The translations under genes were made by a program, and so were the position numbers. Under the pieces are notes generated by a model that was given only the letters and a program-made list of their open reading frames with translations, ran no database searches and had not been told where the DNA came from. This document shows positions 17,827-26,666 of a stretch of 64,000 nt of DNA, piece by piece; positions within the stretch are counted from its first letter, which is position 1; each line of letters opens with the position of its first letter. Origin of the DNA: Streptomyces sp. NBC_01255 (GTDB taxonomy: Bacteria; Actinomycetota; Actinomycetes; Streptomycetales; Streptomycetaceae); assembly GCF_036226445.1 (NCBI RefSeq), contig NZ_CP108474.1, forward strand, positions 3,038,001 to 3,102,000. Reading direction: 5' to 3'.

Positions 17827-17847
17827 AGCCGCTCCGACGGAGCGGCT
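17827..17847 (+). promoter_or_regulatory. Leader hairpin just before the ribosome site of the secreted protein
   Basis: AGCCGCTCC at 17827-17835 and its complement at 17839-17847 form a 9-base perfect stem with a GAC loop, ending six bases before GAGGGG. It could control translation, stabilise the mRNA or act as an attenuator. Confidence 0.5.
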
Positions 17848-17865
17848 CTACACGAGGGGAACATC

Positions 17866-18450
17866 ATGCGCAACAAGCTCACGGCGGGCCTTGCCACCAC
17901 CTGCCTGTCGGCGGCCACGCTTGCCCTGCTGCCCGCCGCCAGCGCGGAAGCCGCCGACCCGATGTGCAGGGCGGGGTCCATCAAGTACACCTGGTCCACC
18001 GTCAGCAAGTCGCCGGTCGTCACCCACCGCAAGGCCATCGAGCACTACACCGGCGGCGTCGTGACCAAGACCGTCAGCGCCTCGTCCGTCACCAGCATCA
18101 CGGCCTCCGTCACCGCCACCTCCGGTGTCGAGGTCAGCGGCAGCGTCGCGATGGCCAGCTTCAGCGGCAAGGTCGGCCTCGAGCTGAAGGCCGAGGGGTC
18201 GAAGACCAAGACCACGGCCGAGTCCATCACTCACCGGCTGTCCTCCCGCGGCAAGTACGTCCTGTACTCGGGCACCGTCAAGACCCAGGGCTACTACACC
18301 CAGTTCCGCTGCGACCGCGGCACCCGCTGGGTGAACACCGGTAACTACGGCAAGGCCATCAGCTTCACCGTAGCCACCGAGGGCGGCCTCAAGTGCGGCA
18401 CCTCCGTCCCGGCCGGCAGCCTCGCCTCGTACGCCAAGCGCTACTGCTGA
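17866..18450 (+). CDS. Small secreted protein, beta-rich, unknown function
   Basis: A 194-residue protein. The ATG at 17866 has GAGGGG seven bases upstream and begins a clear Sec signal peptide (MRNKLTAGLATTC to AEAADP, cleavage near residue 33). The mature part has cysteines near both ends (MCRAG, FRCDRG, LKCGT, KRYC) and a long central stretch of alternating Thr/Ser and Val/Ala (about residues 70-135). The pattern looks like extended amphipathic beta-hairpins, as in aerolysin/ETX-type proteins, but I see no family signature, so the function is unknown. It is monocistronic, with its own leader structures and a strong terminator shared with typA. Confidence 0.85.
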   Translation: MRNKLTAGLATTCLSAATLALLPAASAEAADPMCRAGSIKYTWSTVSKSPVVTHRKAIEHYTGGVVTKTVSASSVTSITASVTATSGVEVSGSVAMASFSGKVGLELKAEGSKTKTTAESITHRLSSRGKYVLYSGTVKTQGYYTQFRCDRGTRWVNTGNYGKAISFTVATEGGLKCGTSVPAGSLASYAKRYC

Positions 18451-18573
18451 CCGCGGCGCGCCGGGCTGACCACCCGACGCGTCGAGCCGGACCGACCGTC
18501 CGGCGATAGGGGTACGAAGAAGACATCGCAACCAGGGGGAAGCACCGCAAGGTGGGGGACGCCTCGCCGCACG

Positions 18574-18619
18574 CACGCCGAACGCCCGGCCGGAGACTTC
18601 CGGCCGGGCGTTCGGCGTG
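18574..18619. terminator. Bidirectional terminator between the secreted-protein gene and typA
   Basis: A perfect 20-base stem (CACGCCGAACGCCCGGCCGG at 18574-18593 and its complement at 18600-18619) with a 6-base loop, placed between two convergent genes 125 bases after one stop and 65 bases after the other. Confidence 0.9.
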
Positions 18620-18683
18620 GACACTTCGGCGCCGCCCCTACGGGAGATCCCGCAGGGGCCGCTTCACCGGCTGGGTGGCCGGA

Positions 18684-20585
18684 TCAGCCGTTCTTGGCGC
18701 GGGAGGTCGCACGGCCACGAGCGTTCTGGTCGAGGATGACCTTGCGGATGCGCACGGCCTCCGGGGTCACCTCGACGCACTCGTCGTCGCGGCAGAACTC
18801 CAGGGACTGCTCCAGGGAGAGCTTCCGCGGCGGGACGATCGCCTCGAAGGAGTCGGCGGAGGAGGAGCGCATGTTGGTGAGCTTCTTCTCCTTCGTGATG
18901 TTCACGTCCATGTCGTCGGAGCGGGAGTTCTCGCCGACGATCATGCCCTCGTACACCTCGGTGCCGGGGTCGGTGAACAGGACGCCGCGCTCCTGGAGGT
19001 TCGTCATCGCGAAGGCGGTGACGGCACCGGCGCGGTCGGCGACCAGCGAACCGTTGTTACGGGTCGTCAGCGTGCCGAACCAGGGCTCGTGGCCCTCGTG
19101 GATCGAGTGGGCGATGCCCGTACCGCGGGTGTTGGTCAGGAACTCCGTACGGAAGCCGATGAGGCCACGGGACGGAACGACGAACTCCATGCGGACCCAG
19201 CCGGAGCCGTGGTTCGACATGTTGTCCATGCGGCCCTTGCGGACGCCCATGAGCTGCGTGACGGCGCCCATGTGCTCCTCGGGCACGTCGACCGTGAGGC
19301 GCTCGACGGGCTCGTGGGTCTTGCCGTCGACCTGCTTGGTGACGACCTGCGGCTTGCCGATGGTCAGCTCGAAGCCCTCGCGGCGCATCTGCTCGACCAG
19401 GATGGCGAGCGCGAGCTCACCACGGCCCTGGACCTCCCAGGCGTCCGGGCGCTCGGTGTCGAGGACGCGGAGCGAGACGTTACCGATCAGCTCGCGGTCC
19501 AGACGGTCCTTGACCTGGCGGGCGGTGACCTTGCGCTGCTTGACCGCGGACTTGGCGTCCGCGCCCTTGCCCGTGCCACCGCGGCCGACGAGCGGCGAGG
19601 TGTTGGTGCCGATGGTCATGGAGATGGCCGGCTGGTCGACCGTGATCAGCGGAAGCGCGATCGGGTTCTCCGGGTCGGCCAGGGTCTCGCCGATCATGAT
19701 GTCGGGGATACCGGCGACGGCGCAGATGTCACCGGGGCCGGCGACCTCGGCGGGCTTGCGGGTGAGCGCCTCGGTCATCATCAGCTCGGTGATGCGGACG
19801 TTGGAGATCGTGCCGTCACGCTTGATCCACGCGACCGTCTGGCCCTTGCGCAGCTCGCCCTGCTCGACGCGGAGGAGCGCGATACGGCCGAGGAAGTTGT
19901 CGGCGTCCAGGTTGGTGACGTGGGCCTGGAGGGGGGCCTCCTCGTCGTACACCGGGGCCGGGACGTGCTCCAGGATGGCGGAGAAGAACGGCTCCAGGCT
20001 GTCGCTGTCCGCGGGAACGGTGCCGTTCTCCGGCTTGGTCAGCGAGGCGATGCCGTCACGGCCGCAGGCGTAGACGATCGGGAACTCGATCTGGTCCTCG
20101 TCCGCGTCCAGGTCGAGGAAGAGGTCGTAGGTCTCGTTGACGACCTCGTCGATCCGGGAGTCCGGGCGGTCCGTCTTGTTGATGCAGAGGATGACCGGCT
20201 TGCGCTGCTGGAGCGCCTTGCGCAGCACGAAGCGGGTCTGCGGGAGCGGACCCTCGGAGGCGTCCACGAGGAGGACGACCGCGTCCACCATCGACAGACC
20301 GCGCTCGACCTCGCCACCGAAGTCGGCGTGACCGGGGGTGTCGATGATGTTGATCGTGATCGGGGCCCCGCCGTCCTTGGGGTGATACTTCACCGCCGTG
20401 TTCTTGGCGAGGATCGTGATGCCCTTCTCACGCTCCAGGTCGTTCGAGTCCATCATGCGGTCGTCGAGCTGCTGGTGGGCGGCGAAGGCACCGGCCTGCT
20501 TGAGCATGGCGTCGACGATGGTCGTCTTGCCATGGTCGACGTGGGCGACGATGGCGACGTTACGGATGTCGTGGCGCGTGGGCAT
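18684..20585 (-). CDS. typA: TypA/BipA ribosome-associated translational GTPase
   Basis: A 633-residue GTPase that binds ribosomes and is tied to stress, low temperature and 50S assembly. The G domain shows G1 AHVDHGKTT (about 15-23), switch I region GITILAKN, G3 DTPGHADF and G4 NKTD. EF-G-like domains III and V and the TypA-specific C-terminal domain follow, with the expected segments GRGELALAILVEQMRREGFE, GRMDNMSNHG and GLIGFRTEF. The length is normal. It is monocistronic, reading away from the lipoprotein gene at 20929. The 20586-20928 gap holds its promoter region (not resolved) and the terminator at 20850. Confidence 0.96.
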   Translation of the reverse strand: MPTRHDIRNVAIVAHVDHGKTTIVDAMLKQAGAFAAHQQLDDRMMDSNDLEREKGITILAKNTAVKYHPKDGGAPITINIIDTPGHADFGGEVERGLSMVDAVVLLVDASEGPLPQTRFVLRKALQQRKPVILCINKTDRPDSRIDEVVNETYDLFLDLDADEDQIEFPIVYACGRDGIASLTKPENGTVPADSDSLEPFFSAILEHVPAPVYDEEAPLQAHVTNLDADNFLGRIALLRVEQGELRKGQTVAWIKRDGTISNVRITELMMTEALTRKPAEVAGPGDICAVAGIPDIMIGETLADPENPIALPLITVDQPAISMTIGTNTSPLVGRGGTGKGADAKSAVKQRKVTARQVKDRLDRELIGNVSLRVLDTERPDAWEVQGRGELALAILVEQMRREGFELTIGKPQVVTKQVDGKTHEPVERLTVDVPEEHMGAVTQLMGVRKGRMDNMSNHGSGWVRMEFVVPSRGLIGFRTEFLTNTRGTGIAHSIHEGHEPWFGTLTTRNNGSLVADRAGAVTAFAMTNLQERGVLFTDPGTEVYEGMIVGENSRSDDMDVNITKEKKLTNMRSSSADSFEAIVPPRKLSLEQSLEFCRDDECVEVTPEAVRIRKVILDQNARGRATSRAKNG

Positions 20586-20849
20586 GGGTGCTTGCGCTTC
20601 TCTCGGATCGTGGGATTGGCGTCAGTTCCTCGTACGCCCGCCGGGCGGACGCGCCACGGCTATGTCCTATGGTACGGGGCTGCCGCGCAAGGGGCTTCCC
20701 CGCCCGGATCCGAGAGGGTCTACTAGGGGGTTTCGGCGTGTGCCCGGTCGCGCTGGGGACGCTCCGGGCACGCGGGAGATGCGGTGCTGCTGTGGTGCGA
20801 CTGCGGTGTGACAGCGGACCGGCCGGGTCAAGCGGCCGACGCGATCCTG

Positions 20850-20874
20850 CCCGCCGGGGTCACCGGCGGGCAAG
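20850..20874 (-). terminator. Terminator after the peptide-binding lipoprotein gene
   Basis: TGCCCGCCGG at 20850-20859 pairs with 20865-20874 around a 5-base loop, 54 bases after the minus-strand stop at 20929. There is no T-run, as is common in Streptomyces. Confidence 0.6.
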
Positions 20875-20928
20875 GAAATTGAGCTGCTTCTGAGGTTGTG
20901 ACCAGCGGTTTCGTAGACTTTGGAGCTT

Positions 20929-23373
20929 TCAGCGGTTTCGCTCTGCTCCGTTGGAGGATTCGGGCTTCTTGAAACCGATGTCCTGGTAGCGGGGGACGGC
21001 GAGGCCCCAGGCCCCCGCGTTCACGATGTCCGCCTTCGCCGCGACCAGCTGCGGGCGCTGGTAGAGGGGGATGGACCCGGCCGCTGCCCAGATCCGGGCG
21101 TCCGCCTGGCGGACGAGCTCACGGGCCTCCTCCGCGTCGAGTGTCCCGGCCGCCTGGTCGAAGAGCTGGTCGATGCGGTCGGTGCCGACCCGCGAGTAGT
21201 TCTGCTCGACCAGGAGCGAGCCGTCCGACGCAGGCTCGGGCTTGGCGAAGATGGGCCGGGCGTCGGTCGCCGGGAAGGCGGAGGCCGGCCAGGAGTAGAG
21301 GGCCAGGTCGTAGTCGCCCGCGGCGACGTGGTCCTTGAAGAAGCTGTCGTCCGGGACCTTGGTGACCTGGGTACGGATCCCCACCGCGTCGAGCATCCGG
21401 ACGATCCGGTCCCCGACCGCGCGCAGCGACTCCGAGCCGGGCCCGGACGGCAGGACGAAGCGGAGGCTGAGCGCCTTGCCGTCCTTGCCGAGGACCCGCG
21501 TGGCCTCGGGCACGGTCACGGGGGCCGCGGTGCCGCGCGGGGCGTAGGCCCCGGCCACTCCCCGGTCCGGCTTGGCGACCGGGACACCGGCCCGGGCTCC
21601 GGAGCCCGTGCCGGTGTCGAGCGCCTCGGCCCGGGCGAGGAGTGCGGCGCTCTGGCGGGCGGCCGCGACGGCCGGGGCGAGGACGTGGGTGCCGTTCTCG
21701 GGGCCCGCGGCACCGATGACGGGGGCGGGGAGGGCCCTGGGGTCGCCCGGCTTGTCGTCGCCGACGATGTAGAGGCCCTCGTCGGAGGCGGTGTCGTTCG
21801 CCTTCTTCTTGGCGTCGGCGGCGTCGGTGGCGGTGGTGGCGGTGGCGTCGGTGGCGGAGCCGGCGGCCTTGTCGGCGGACTTCGCCTTCTTCTCCCCCTC
21901 GGCCTGCTTCGCCTTCTTCTCGGCCTCGCTCCCGGCCTCGGCGCCGTCCTTCGCGCCGGCCGGCTTCCGGAGCGCCCCGCCCGGGACCCAGCCCGCGTCG
22001 GCGAGGAGCGCCCGCGCCTCGTTGGTGTCCTGGTCGCCGAGGGCGTCGCTGCTGTCCGCGTACGCCGCCTGGCCGGCGAGGGCCAGGTGGCTGCCGGGGG
22101 GCGTAGCGGGGAGGCCGAGGGGCTTGAGTACGGACTCGGCCAGTTCCTGGCGGTTGATGGCGCGGGCCACCGCCCGCCGTACCCGCTCGTCGGCGAGCGC
22201 GCCGGACTCGCCGTTCAGCGAGAGCTGGGTGTAGGCGGGCTCCAGGGACTTGCGGACGACGAAGCCGGCGAGGGTGTCCTGCTCGTTCGCGTACAGGGCG
22301 ACGGCCTGCTGGTTCTTCTGGCGGGCGGCCTGGACCTCCTCCGCCTTCTCCTCGTCGGAGCCGTACGCGAGGGCCCAGGACTTCAGCGCCTTGGAGGGGG
22401 TGATCGCCGAGCCGGGGCCGTGGGCGAGGGCCGCCTGCGCGCCGTTCCGGCCGGCGCGGGCGTCCCGGAGCGCGAGGGCGATCCGTTCGGCCGTGGTGCG
22501 GTCGATCTCGGCCAGGTCGAGCTTGCCCGCGGCGAGGGACGCGGCGCGGTCGGCCCGGGGGACGGCCTTGAGGACGAGGCTGTCGAGCTTGGCGGACTGC
22601 CCCCACCAGCGGGGGTTGCGGGCCAGGGTGACGTCGCCGCTCTTGCGGTCGATCGACTTCAGCAGGAACGGTCCTGCAGTGGCCTTGAGCGTGGTGCGCG
22701 CCCCGTCGTTGAAGGAGTTCGGGGACCCCATCACCTGCTTCGGGTAGAGCGGGGTGAAGAGGGACTGCCAGTCGGCGTAGGGCTTGGAGAAGGTGACCCG
22801 CACCTCCAGGTCGTTCTTGCCCCGCTCGATCTTCTCGATCCGCTCGTAGCCGGAGTTGCGGGCGGTCCAGTACGCGGTGTCGCGGCCGCTCAGCGCCCGC
22901 CACTGGGCCACGAAGTCGGGGGCCCCGATCTCGCGTCCGTCGCTCCACACCGCCTGCTGGTGGAGCTTGTAGAGGACGACCTGCTTCGGCTCGGTCTCGA
23001 CGACCTGCGCGGACTCCAGGTAGTCCGGGTTCAGCTGCGGCCGGCCCCGCTCGTCGATCGTGTAGAGGGAGGGGAGGACGGCCCCGGCGATGCGGGCGGT
23101 GGTGCCGTCGGCGTCGGCCTGGAAGCTGTTCAGGGTGGTGGGCAGCGCGTCGACGGCCCAGCGCAGGGTGCCGCCGTCGGCCACCTTGTCGCGCGCGGCG
23201 GGGGCGTTGTCCTGGGCGGCGGCCGGGGCCTCGTCGGCTTCGTCGCCGGAGCTGCAGCCGGCGAGCACGGTGACGGCGAGGACCGCACTGGTGAGGGTGG
23301 CGACGGAGCGGAGCGTGCGGGAGCGGGGGCTCCTGGAGCATGTCCTCCCGCGAGGGGCGCCGAACTGGGACAT
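20929..23373 (-). CDS. ABC transporter family substrate-binding lipoprotein (SBP family 5) with a charged insert
   Basis: An 814-residue peptide-type binding protein, about 270 residues longer than the two in the Opp operons. Its signal peptide runs to the lipobox VLAGC at about residue 39. SBP_5 features are present (GGTLRWAVDALP, ADGTTARIAGAVLPSLYTIDE, RVRRAVARAINRQELAESVL, DSFFKDHVAAGDYDLALYSW). Between about residues 460 and 545 there is a Lys/Ala/Glu/Thr low-complexity insert. It stands alone, with no permease or ATPase genes adjacent, so it may work as an orphan receptor with one of the nearby transporters. GTACAAGTC and a weak AAGGGG precede the ATG. Confidence 0.88.
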   Translation of the reverse strand: MSQFGAPRGRTCSRSPRSRTLRSVATLTSAVLAVTVLAGCSSGDEADEAPAAAQDNAPAARDKVADGGTLRWAVDALPTTLNSFQADADGTTARIAGAVLPSLYTIDERGRPQLNPDYLESAQVVETEPKQVVLYKLHQQAVWSDGREIGAPDFVAQWRALSGRDTAYWTARNSGYERIEKIERGKNDLEVRVTFSKPYADWQSLFTPLYPKQVMGSPNSFNDGARTTLKATAGPFLLKSIDRKSGDVTLARNPRWWGQSAKLDSLVLKAVPRADRAASLAAGKLDLAEIDRTTAERIALALRDARAGRNGAQAALAHGPGSAITPSKALKSWALAYGSDEEKAEEVQAARQKNQQAVALYANEQDTLAGFVVRKSLEPAYTQLSLNGESGALADERVRRAVARAINRQELAESVLKPLGLPATPPGSHLALAGQAAYADSSDALGDQDTNEARALLADAGWVPGGALRKPAGAKDGAEAGSEAEKKAKQAEGEKKAKSADKAAGSATDATATTATDAADAKKKANDTASDEGLYIVGDDKPGDPRALPAPVIGAAGPENGTHVLAPAVAAARQSAALLARAEALDTGTGSGARAGVPVAKPDRGVAGAYAPRGTAAPVTVPEATRVLGKDGKALSLRFVLPSGPGSESLRAVGDRIVRMLDAVGIRTQVTKVPDDSFFKDHVAAGDYDLALYSWPASAFPATDARPIFAKPEPASDGSLLVEQNYSRVGTDRIDQLFDQAAGTLDAEEARELVRQADARIWAAAGSIPLYQRPQLVAAKADIVNAGAWGLAVPRYQDIGFKKPESSNGAERNR

Positions 23374-23621
23374 GACTTGTACCCCTTCGTCCAGATTTAT
23401 GCCATTTGGAGATGATCAGACCTATTGCTCATACACTGAAAAGGACGGAGCGGATCCGGCCACGGCGACACGGCGGCACGTCCGGGAAACCCCACTCGTG
23501 CGGCCCAACGACCCCGACCCGGGGCGCTCCGGACGAGTGGAAACCCGTGCACATGGCTTCCCAAGCGGGATGTGACGCGCGACACTCCTGCGGAAGCCGC
23601 TCGCGGAAGTGAGGGCAACCC

Positions 23622-23849
23622 ATGTCCGTTCAGGACGATCTGGCGGCCGTCAAGCGCTGCCTCGAAGAGCTGGTCCGCACCGTCGGCCAGCTGGAGCGGT
23701 CCGTCACGGCGGAGCGGGGCCCGGCCCCGGCACCGACCGCCGGCCGCGCCGAAAGCCTGGTGACCATCCCCGACGCCCCGTACGACAGCGAGCTGTGGAC
23801 GGACACGGACGACGAGGGCCTGGGAGCACGCGACCGCCACGCGCCTTAG
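23622..23849 (+). CDS. Small acidic hypothetical protein at the head of the sdh operon
   Basis: 75 residues: an N-terminal helix with coiled-coil-like spacing (VQDDLAAVKRCLEELVRTVGQLERSV), a Pro/Ala linker and an acidic end (YDSELWTDTDDEGL). A GTGAGGG ribosome-site-like sequence lies nine bases upstream of the ATG. It lies 64 bases before the cytochrome subunit on the same strand and is probably co-transcribed with it. I do not recognise the family, and a link to the dehydrogenase is by position only. Confidence 0.65.
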   Translation: MSVQDDLAAVKRCLEELVRTVGQLERSVTAERGPAPAPTAGRAESLVTIPDAPYDSELWTDTDDEGLGARDRHAP

Positions 23850-23913
23850 CCGTCACGCGCCCGGGCCACCACGCGCCTGAGGACGTACCGGCAACCGACC
23901 GGAGGAGGGCCTG

Positions 23914-24735
23914 TTGGCCACAGGTACGGAACCGCCCGGGTCCGCGACGGGGGTGCGCTCCCCGGGGCGCGCCGCCATCGCCGCCCGCCATCTGCGCACC
24001 GACCGGTGGTGGCTCTCCCCCGCCGCCACCGCGGCCGGACTGCTCGCCTTCGTCGCGTACTCGACCTGGCGGGCGTTCGCCGCCGCCGACTACTACGCGG
24101 CCCCCTACGTCTCGCCGTTCTACTCGCCCTGTCTGGCGTCGAACTGCGTCCCCATGGAGGGCGGGCCGAACTGGGAGATCTTCGGCAGCTGGTGGGGCCT
24201 CTCCCCCGCCCTGCTGATCCTGGTCTTCCCGCTCGGCTTCCGGCTCACCTGCTACTACTACCGCAAGGCGTACTACCGGGGCTTCTGGGCGTCTCCCCCG
24301 GCCTGCGCAGTCGCCGAGCCCCACCGGACGTACACGGGCGAGACCCGCTTCCCGCTGCTCCTGCAGAACCTCCACCGGTACTTCTTCTACGCGGCGCTGC
24401 CGGTCGCCGGCATCCTCACGTACGACACCGTGCTGACCTTCCGCGACGCCTCGTACGCCTGGGGGCACGCGGGGCTCGGGACGCTGGTCTTCCTCGTGAA
24501 CATCGCCCTCATCTGGGCGTACACCCTGTCCTGCCACTCCTGCCGGCACATCGTCGGCGGCCGGCTGCGGCACTTCTCGAAGCACCCCGTCCGGTACCGG
24601 CTGTGGACCTGGACCGGGCGGCTGAACCGGTGGCACATGCAGCTCGCGTGGGCCTCGCTGATCAGCGTCGCCGTGTGCGACCTGTACGTGTACCTGCTCG
24701 CGACCGGCACCTTCGACGACCCGAGGTTCTTCTGA
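23914..24735 (+). CDS. Succinate dehydrogenase / fumarate reductase cytochrome b (membrane anchor) subunit
   Basis: A 273-residue membrane protein starting at TTG, supported by GGAGGAGGG just upstream. Five or six helices carry the heme and quinone sites. Candidate heme-ligand histidines lie in NLHRYFFYAALP, SCHSCRHIVGG and LNRWHMQLAW. It is the single-polypeptide type of anchor rather than separate SdhC and SdhD. It precedes flavoprotein and iron-sulfur genes, which fixes the role: it passes electrons between the dimer and the quinone pool. It shares no obvious similarity with the short SdhC/SdhD of the main Streptomyces enzyme, so this is likely the second, alternative complex. Confidence 0.85.
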   Translation: MATGTEPPGSATGVRSPGRAAIAARHLRTDRWWLSPAATAAGLLAFVAYSTWRAFAAADYYAAPYVSPFYSPCLASNCVPMEGGPNWEIFGSWWGLSPALLILVFPLGFRLTCYYYRKAYYRGFWASPPACAVAEPHRTYTGETRFPLLLQNLHRYFFYAALPVAGILTYDTVLTFRDASYAWGHAGLGTLVFLVNIALIWAYTLSCHSCRHIVGGRLRHFSKHPVRYRLWTWTGRLNRWHMQLAWASLISVAVCDLYVYLLATGTFDDPRFF

Positions 24736-24751
24736 CGTGAGGTTCTTCTGA
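24723..24751 (+). repeat. Duplicated 13-base sequence at the cytochrome/flavoprotein junction
   Basis: GAGGTTCTTCTGA occurs at 24723-24735, where it contains the end and stop of the cytochrome subunit gene, and again at 24739-24751, directly before the sdhA ATG. The second copy provides the GAGG ribosome site of sdhA. It looks like a small tandem duplication that created the intergenic spacer. Confidence 0.8.
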
Positions 24752-24752
24752 G

Positions 24753-26666
24753 ATGGCAGTGGTGGAGCGACAGCAGTGGGACGTGATCGTGGTCGGTGCC
24801 GGCGGGGCCGGACTGCGGGCCGCGATCGAGGCGCGCCGGGCGGGCGCCCGTACCGCCGTGATCTGCAAGTCCCTCTTCGGCAAGGCCCACACCGTCATGG
24901 CCGAGGGCGGAATCGCCGCTTCCATGGCCAATGCCAACGAGCACGACGACTGGAAGACGCACTTCCGCGACACCATGCGGGGCGGCAAGTTCCTCAACCA
25001 GTGGCGGATGGCCGAATTGCACGCCCAGGAGGCCCCGGACCGGGTCTGGGAGCTGGAGACCTGGGGCGCACTCTTCGACCGGACCGCGGACGGCCGGATC
25101 TCGCAGCGCAACTTCGGCGGGCACGAGTACCCGCGCCTCGCGCACGTCGGCGACCGGACCGGGCTCGAACTCATCCGGACCCTCCAGCAGCGGATCGTCG
25201 GCCTCCAGCAGGAGGACCACCGCGAGACCGGCGACCACGAGGCGCGGCTGAAGGTCTTCCAGGAGTTCACCGTCACCCGGATCCTGAAGGGCGCGAACGG
25301 CCAGGTCGCCGGGGTCTTCTGCTACGAGCGGGAGAGCGGGCGCTTCCTCGTCCTGGAGGCACCCGCGGTCGTCCTCGCGACCGGCGGCATCGGCAAGTCC
25401 TTCAAGGTCACCTCGAACTCCTGGGAGTACACGGGCGACGGGCACGCGCTCGCTCTGCTCGCGGGCGCGCCGCTGGTGAACATGGAGTTCGTGCAGTTCC
25501 ATCCGACCGGGATGGTCTGGCCGCCCTCGGTGAAGGGCATCCTCGTCACCGAGTCCGTGCGCGGCGACGGCGGCGTGCTGCGGAACTCCGAGGGCGAGCG
25601 GTTCATGTTCGACTACGTCCCCGACGTCTTCAAGGAGAAGTACGCGCAGACGGAGGAGGAGGGCGACCGCTGGTACGAGGACCCCGACCACAACCGGCGC
25701 CCGCCCGAGCTGCTGCCGCGCGACGAGGTGGCGCGGGCCATCAACGCCGAGGTGAAGGCGGGGCGCGGCTCCCCGCACGGCGGGGTGTTCCTCGACGTGT
25801 CGACGCGGATGCCGGCGGAGGTGATCAAGCGGCGGCTCCCCTCGATGTACCACCAGTTCAAGGAGCTGGCCGATGTCGACATCACGGCGGAGGCCATGGA
25901 GGTCGGGCCGACCTGCCACTACGTGATGGGCGGCGTGGCCGTCGACTCCGAGACGGCGGCCACCGTCGGCGTGCCGGGGCTCTTCGCGGCCGGCGAGGTG
26001 GCGGGCGGCATGCACGGCTCCAACCGGCTCGGCGGCAACTCCCTCTCCGACCTGCTCGTCTTCGGCCGGCGGGCCGGGCTCTACGCGGCGCAGTACGCGA
26101 TGTCCGGGGCGGGGGGCGCGGTCGTGGCGGACGACATCGAGACGGCGGAGGCGGAGGCGCTGGCGCCGTTCGGCGGGGTGTCGGGGGGCAGGGCGCCGTC
26201 GGTCGGCGCGTCGGAGAACCCGTACACGCTCCACCAGGAACTCCAGCAGACGATGAACGACCTCGTCGGGATCATCCGGCGGGAGGGCGAGATGGCCGAG
26301 GCCCTGGAGCGGATCGCCGCCCTGCGGGAGCGGGCCCGCCGGATCGGCGTCGAGGGACACCGGCAGTTCAACCCGGGCTGGCACCTCGCCCTCGACCTGC
26401 GAAACATGCTCCTCGTCGGCGAGTGCGTGGCCCGGGCGGCCCTGGAGCGCACCGAGTCCAGGGGCGGGCACACCCGGGAGGACCACCCCGCGATGGTGCG
26501 GGAGTGGCGGCCCGTGAACCTGCTGTGCCATGCCGACGGCGACGGCATCGGGCTCGAACGGATCCGTACCGAGCCGATCCGTCCGGACCTGCTCGCCCTC
26601 TTCGAGCAGGAGGAACTGGCCAAGTACCTCGCCGACGGTGAGCTGGAAGGGGAGCTGGGGGCATGA
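24753..26666 (+). CDS. sdhA: Succinate dehydrogenase / fumarate reductase flavoprotein subunit
   Basis: A 637-residue FAD subunit. Rossmann motif VVGAGGAGLRAAIEA is at about residues 13-27. AHTVMAEGGIAAS carries the histidine expected to bind FAD covalently. Active-site features are HPTGMVWPPSVKGILVTESVRGDGG and the CHYVMGGV and GSNRLGGNSLSDLLVFGRRAG stretches. The C-terminal domain ends in an acidic helix. It oxidises succinate (or reduces fumarate) on the cytosolic side. The stop overlaps the next gene by four bases (ATGA). Confidence 0.94.
   Translation: MAVVERQQWDVIVVGAGGAGLRAAIEARRAGARTAVICKSLFGKAHTVMAEGGIAASMANANEHDDWKTHFRDTMRGGKFLNQWRMAELHAQEAPDRVWELETWGALFDRTADGRISQRNFGGHEYPRLAHVGDRTGLELIRTLQQRIVGLQQEDHRETGDHEARLKVFQEFTVTRILKGANGQVAGVFCYERESGRFLVLEAPAVVLATGGIGKSFKVTSNSWEYTGDGHALALLAGAPLVNMEFVQFHPTGMVWPPSVKGILVTESVRGDGGVLRNSEGERFMFDYVPDVFKEKYAQTEEEGDRWYEDPDHNRRPPELLPRDEVARAINAEVKAGRGSPHGGVFLDVSTRMPAEVIKRRLPSMYHQFKELADVDITAEAMEVGPTCHYVMGGVAVDSETAATVGVPGLFAAGEVAGGMHGSNRLGGNSLSDLLVFGRRAGLYAAQYAMSGAGGAVVADDIETAEAEALAPFGGVSGGRAPSVGASENPYTLHQELQQTMNDLVGIIRREGEMAEALERIAALRERARRIGVEGHRQFNPGWHLALDLRNMLLVGECVARAALERTESRGGHTREDHPAMVREWRPVNLLCHADGDGIGLERIRTEPIRPDLLALFEQEELAKYLADGELEGELGA

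Noticed and set aside
20588..20893. A 101-codon plus-strand frame between typA and the lipoprotein gene
   Set aside because: Arg/Gly-rich composition, no ribosome site, and overlap with the likely typA promoter region and a terminator.
23397..23840. A 147-codon minus-strand frame
   Set aside because: It is antisense to the small gene at 23622 and crosses the promoter region of the lipoprotein gene; no motifs.
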